Origin: Sulfurimonas sp. | Lineage (GTDB): Bacteria; Campylobacterota; Campylobacteria; Campylobacterales; Sulfurimonadaceae | Length of the DNA: 27,445 bases | Assembly: GCA_027083475.1 (NCBI GenBank) | Contig: JALWON010000063.1 | Coordinates: forward strand, 1-27,445 | Direction: 5' to 3' | In this document: piece after piece, positions 25,118-27,445 of the stretch | Layout of the letters: every line of letters starts with the position of its first letter | Position numbering within the stretch: the stretch's first letter is position 1 | Notes under the pieces: generated by a model | What the model saw: only the letters and a program-made list of their open reading frames with translations | Told to the model about the DNA's origin: nothing | Database searches by the model: none | Position numbers and translations under genes: made by a program

Positions 25118-25458
25118 AAAATCTCCTCATATATTGCTTGAATACTACTGACATTTGGATGTTGTATGTAGAATTTTTGCAGGAGTTGTTTGAGTTTGTT
25201 CAGGTTAAAACGCCAGTAGTGTTTTGCATCAAATTTATCTGATTTTTGCATGGCAAGAAAGAGAGCATCTTCTGTAAGTTTACCTTGATGTGCTTGAATA
25301 GTCTCTAACATGAGGGCGAGGAGTTCCTCTTGTGAAGCTTCTGTTGTATCATCATCTTGGAGCTGTTTTGTGGGTAAAAAAGCCCAGATTTTCCAGATAC
25401 CTAAAATCATAAAAACAATAAACGCAAACATCATCCAAAAAGAAGTGTCAAATTTCAT
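25108..25458 (-). CDS. One-helix membrane protein heading the ZorAB-like operon, unknown
   Basis: Protein of 116 aa with one N-terminal membrane helix (about 7-28), an acidic linker (LQDDDTTEASQEE) and a helical cytoplasmic domain (45-116). I recognise no family. It is the first gene of the operon, read from a TATAAT box with AAAAGG 6 nt before the ATG, and it overlaps the stator gene by 10 bp. The position suggests a third component of the motor complex, perhaps contacting the stator tail. This is inference from context only. Confidence 0.75.
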   Translation of the reverse strand: MKFDTSFWMMFAFIVFMILGIWKIWAFLPTKQLQDDDTTEASQEELLALMLETIQAHQGKLTEDALFLAMQKSDKFDAKHYWRFNLNKLKQLLQKFYIQHPNVSSIQAIYEEILCK

Positions 25459-25477
25459 GCAAAACCTTTTTTAGAAA

Positions 25478-25483
25478 ATTATA
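25478..25483 (-). promoter_or_regulatory. -10 box of the ZorAB-like operon
   Basis: A perfect TATAAT on the minus strand, 19 bp before the ATG of the first gene, with AAAAGG between. It is back to back with the cmoA promoter; their -10 boxes are 12 bp apart, so the two promoters should compete. Confidence 0.6.
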
Positions 25484-25495
25484 GGCTAATTTAGA

Positions 25496-25501
25496 TAAAA
25501 T
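25496..25501 (+). promoter_or_regulatory. -10 box of cmoA, possible leaderless start
   Basis: GATAAAAT ends 7 nt before the cmoA ATG, with no Shine-Dalgarno between. This is the same spacing as at surE. Confidence 0.45.
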
Positions 25502-25508
25502 TATAACC

Positions 25509-26216
25509 ATGAATGATAAAGTATTTGCAAAACCAATAAAAAAACAGTTTGAATTTGATGAAGAAGTAGCTGCAGTCTTTGATGATATGCTTGCACGCAG
25601 TGTGCCATTTTATAAAGAGTCGCAAGATATTACAGAATTTTTTGTGCACAAAAATCTCTCTGAAAATGGTACTGTTTATGATTTGGGTTGTTCGACAGCG
25701 ACGCTGCTTTTAAATATTCATCGTAAACTCAAAGTCAATGCTTCGTTAATAGGGCTGGATAATTCCGATGCCATGCTCGCCCAAGCAAAACGCAAGTGTG
25801 AAGCTTTTGGGGCAAAAGTAGAAGTGCAAAATGCCGACATCTTAGAGTATGACTATAAAGAGGCAGATGTGTTTGTAAGTAACTATACTTTACAGTTTAT
25901 TCGACCGCTTGTAAGAGAAGAGCTTGTCAAAAAAATAGCCAATGCACTCAAAGAGAAGGGAGTGTTTATTTTTAGTGAAAAGGTTATTTCCCATGAGCCG
26001 AAGTTGAATAAAGATTTGATAGAGTGTTATTATGATTTTAAAAAAGAGCAGGGCTACTCGGAGTACGAGATTGTGCAAAAAAGAGAAGCTTTAGAGAATG
26101 TGCTTGTGCCTTACAGTGAGGAAGAGAATATAAAAATGGCAAAAAATGCAGGGTTTTCACACTGTGAAGTGGTTTTTCGCTGGGCAAATTTTGCGACTTT
26201 TATAGCCTTGAAGTAG
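25509..26216 (+). CDS. cmoA: Carboxy-S-adenosyl-L-methionine synthase CmoA
   Basis: Enzyme of 235 aa that converts SAM and prephenate into carboxy-SAM, used by CmoB to make cmo5U at the tRNA wobble base. Hallmarks: VFDDMLARSVPFY (23-35), the SAM-binding motif VYDLGCSTATLL (57-68), GLDNSDAMLAQA, and FVSNYTLQFIRP. The length is normal. cmoB is not adjacent. It stands alone, diverging from the ZorAB-like operon, and the convergent microprotein gene ends 2 bp after it. Confidence 0.95.
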   Translation: MNDKVFAKPIKKQFEFDEEVAAVFDDMLARSVPFYKESQDITEFFVHKNLSENGTVYDLGCSTATLLLNIHRKLKVNASLIGLDNSDAMLAQAKRKCEAFGAKVEVQNADILEYDYKEADVFVSNYTLQFIRPLVREELVKKIANALKEKGVFIFSEKVISHEPKLNKDLIECYYDFKKEQGYSEYEIVQKREALENVLVPYSEEENIKMAKNAGFSHCEVVFRWANFATFIALK

Positions 26217-26218
26217 AT

Positions 26219-26350
26219 TTAGTCTTTTTTCTCTGTTTCGTCACGAGCCCCAAAAAGTTTACCACTAATACTATCTACACTAAATATAACAGCAATCCCA
26301 ACACCAAATATACTTGCACCTACAAAGAAAAGAATTAATCCTGTATCCAT
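26219..26350 (-). CDS. 43-aa single-helix membrane microprotein
   Basis: Short ORF starting MDTGLILFFVGASIFGVGIA, one membrane helix, then a hydrophilic tail (SGKLFGARDETEKKD). A good ribosome site (AAGGA, 8 nt before ATG) supports translation. It lies alone between cmoA and the toxin-antitoxin pair. The Gly-rich helix suggests a small subunit of a membrane complex, but there is no recognisable family. Confidence 0.6.
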   Translation of the reverse strand: MDTGLILFFVGASIFGVGIAVIFSVDSISGKLFGARDETEKKD

Positions 26351-26410
26351 AAAAGTTCCTTATAAAAATTTTCGTAATTGTACAGCAAATTTTCTTTACC
26401 AAACATATGA

Positions 26411-26416
26411 TACAAT
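26411..26416 (+). promoter_or_regulatory. -10 box of the mntA-hepT operon, possible leaderless start
   Basis: TGATACAAT ends 6 nt before the mntA ATG and no Shine-Dalgarno intervenes, so the message may begin at or next to the start codon. Confidence 0.45.
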
Positions 26417-26422
26417 ACAAGC

Positions 26423-26731
26423 ATGGATAAAGAATCAATACTTAAGTATCTTCGTAATGTTAAAGTGAAGTACCAAGATGAGGGTTTTCTTATTAAAGCA
26501 CTTTTTGGTTCATATTCTCGTGATGAAGCTACAGCAGATAGTGATGTTGATGTTTTAGTGGAGGCTACACCGAAATTCGCTTCTCTATATGGATTTAGTG
26601 CTTTTGCAAGAATTAACGAGATTCAAAGAGAAATGAGTATATCACTTGGGCTTAAAGTTGACCTTGCTGATAGTACGGGTATGGGCAAAACGGGCAAAAA
26701 ATTTATTATAGATAGAGCCATATATGTCTAA
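26423..26731 (+). CDS. mntA: MntA-like minimal nucleotidyltransferase (antitoxin)
   Basis: Protein of 102 aa with the exact GS-x10-DxD motif: G29-S30, then D41 and D43 (SDVDVLVE), and a third acidic residue D80 (LKVDLA). In HEPN-MNT (type VII) toxin-antitoxin systems MntA adds AMP to a Tyr of HepT and silences it. The length is normal for a minimal nucleotidyltransferase. It overlaps the hepT-like gene by 8 bp. Genes of this kind are mobile and patchy among genomes. Confidence 0.9.
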   Translation: MDKESILKYLRNVKVKYQDEGFLIKALFGSYSRDEATADSDVDVLVEATPKFASLYGFSAFARINEIQREMSISLGLKVDLADSTGMGKTGKKFIIDRAIYV

Positions 26732-27086
26732 AGAATCTATGAGTAAAATTTATTTGATTCTTGAGAAGATAGATTATATAGAGCAAATTGTTCACAACAG
26801 TGGTGGTATTACGAGAGCTTTAGAAGATTCTGTGACACAACGACCTGCAATATTAATGCATTTAACTGCTATAGCTGAACAATTTAACAAACTGAAACGG
26901 GCACATGCAGATGATATTTTGAGTGCTTTTGATGATGGAGATATAAAGGGCATGTATGATGTGAGAACTTATATTGCTCATGATTATGAAGGTGTGAATT
27001 TGGCTATTGTTGAGTGGATTGTGAGAAATGGTTTACCAAAATTCAAAAGGCAATGTGAAGCTATCATTGATTTTCAAAAAATTTAA
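26724..27086 (+). CDS. hepT: HepT-like HEPN RNase toxin
   Basis: Helical protein of 120 aa with the HEPN active-site motif R-x4-H-x-Y: R81, H86, Y88 (RTYIAHDY). R and H form the RNase site, and Y88 is the expected target of AMP addition by MntA. The start at 26724 overlaps mntA; ATG at 26739 is an alternative. All key residues are intact, so the toxin should be active. Confidence 0.9.
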   Translation: MSKESMSKIYLILEKIDYIEQIVHNSGGITRALEDSVTQRPAILMHLTAIAEQFNKLKRAHADDILSAFDDGDIKGMYDVRTYIAHDYEGVNLAIVEWIVRNGLPKFKRQCEAIIDFQKI

Positions 27087-27094
27087 AATTTTCT

Positions 27095-27364
27095 TTACCA
27101 AACATTTGGTGTCTCTTTTGCTTTTGGTGCTTCACCTGTGATGTACTCTGTGGTGACATCGACTACTTTTTTATAGCCTTGTTTTGCTTTTTCTTGCATC
27201 TCTTTGTATGTGATGATGTCATCTTTGCCACACTCTTTATGGTAATAGCCTTGCATATCGTAGTACTCTTCGCAATCACTATAGTATTTTGCAGAGATGC
27301 CGTGTTTGTTTACACAGCCAGCAAAGAAAAGGCTTAAAAGTAAAAAGGGAACTATTTTTATCAT
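27095..27364 (-). CDS. Small lipoprotein, unknown function
   Basis: Secreted lipoprotein of 89 aa: a signal peptide ends in the lipobox LFFAGC, so the Cys at residue 17 would be lipidated. The mature part is Tyr-rich with two more Cys (SDCEEYYDMQGYYHKECGKD) and ends in a Lys/Pro tail. ATG 27364 gives a normal signal peptide (MIKIVPFLLLSLF) and follows GAAAAGA; an in-frame GTG 15 bp upstream is less likely. It converges with hepT. Function unknown. Confidence 0.75.
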   Translation of the reverse strand: MIKIVPFLLLSLFFAGCVNKHGISAKYYSDCEEYYDMQGYYHKECGKDDIITYKEMQEKAKQGYKKVVDVTTEYITGEAPKAKETPNVW

Positions 27365-27445
27365 AATCTTTTCAAGCACTTTGCATACCTAAACTTTAAA
27401 ACTCTCTTTTGATTTACAAAATTTGCTTAAAAAACACTCTTCACA

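Noticed and set aside
20857..25458. Complete Zorya defence system
   Set aside because: No ZorC, ZorD helicase, ZorE nuclease or ZorFG gene is present in the operon or in its flanks within the window.

Overview
The window looks like chromosome of a Campylobacterota (epsilonproteobacterial) chemolithotroph, most likely Sulfurimonas-like. The signs are low GC, tightly packed short operons, a Helicobacter/Campylobacter-type AhpC, small membrane proteins typical of the group, and an N-terminally coiled-coil porin. This placement is inferred from protein character, not from a marker gene. No rRNA, tRNA, CRISPR array or insertion sequence was recognised. The longest stretch without a gene is about 250 bp (5297-5547).

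Left part (1-5300): the 3' end of a PIF1/RecD-like helicase runs tail to tail into a two-component pair (OmpR-type regulator, then histidine kinase). Next comes an AT-rich two-gene restriction-modification system. Its 637-residue subunit carries both a PD-(D/E)XK-like nuclease region and an N6-adenine methylase, and its partner is a two-domain specificity protein. That is the BcgI-type (Type IIB) layout rather than classical Type I.

Middle left (5300-9190): a perfect 45-bp palindrome with a textbook 7-1-7 Fur box lies before an operon of porin, exported FMN-binding-domain protein, and two paralogous four-helix membrane proteins. apbE, whose product attaches FMN covalently to such proteins, converges on this operon. 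I read the set as an iron-regulated, flavin-based electron-transfer or metal-reduction system of the envelope.

Middle (8222-14869, minus strand): a copper/silver efflux operon runs Met-rich FixH/YtkA-like periplasmic protein, TolC-like channel, CusB-like adaptor, CusA pump with the conserved Met triad, and then apbE coupled by an ATGA overlap. A DMT exporter gene diverges from it. A bidirectional terminator separates that gene from ahpC.

Right middle (16656-20877, plus strand): surE, a soluble FIST-sensor hybrid histidine kinase, tcdA and a small membrane protein form one overlapping operon.

Right (20857-25458, minus strand): an apparent operon encodes a one-helix membrane protein, a MotA/ExbB/ZorA-like stator protein, a ZorB-like OmpA protein with a long coiled coil, three microproteins (44, 65 and 30 aa), and a SagB/ThcOx-type flavin dehydrogenase. 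It resembles the motor half of Zorya defence without ZorC, D, E, F or G, and is the best candidate here for an undescribed system.

Right end (25509-27445): cmoA, a 43-aa microprotein, a MntA/HepT (HEPN-MNT) toxin-antitoxin pair and a small lipoprotein. Several starts (surE, cmoA, mntA and the 65-aa protein) have a -10 box 6-7 nt before the ATG and no Shine-Dalgarno, which suggests leaderless transcripts.
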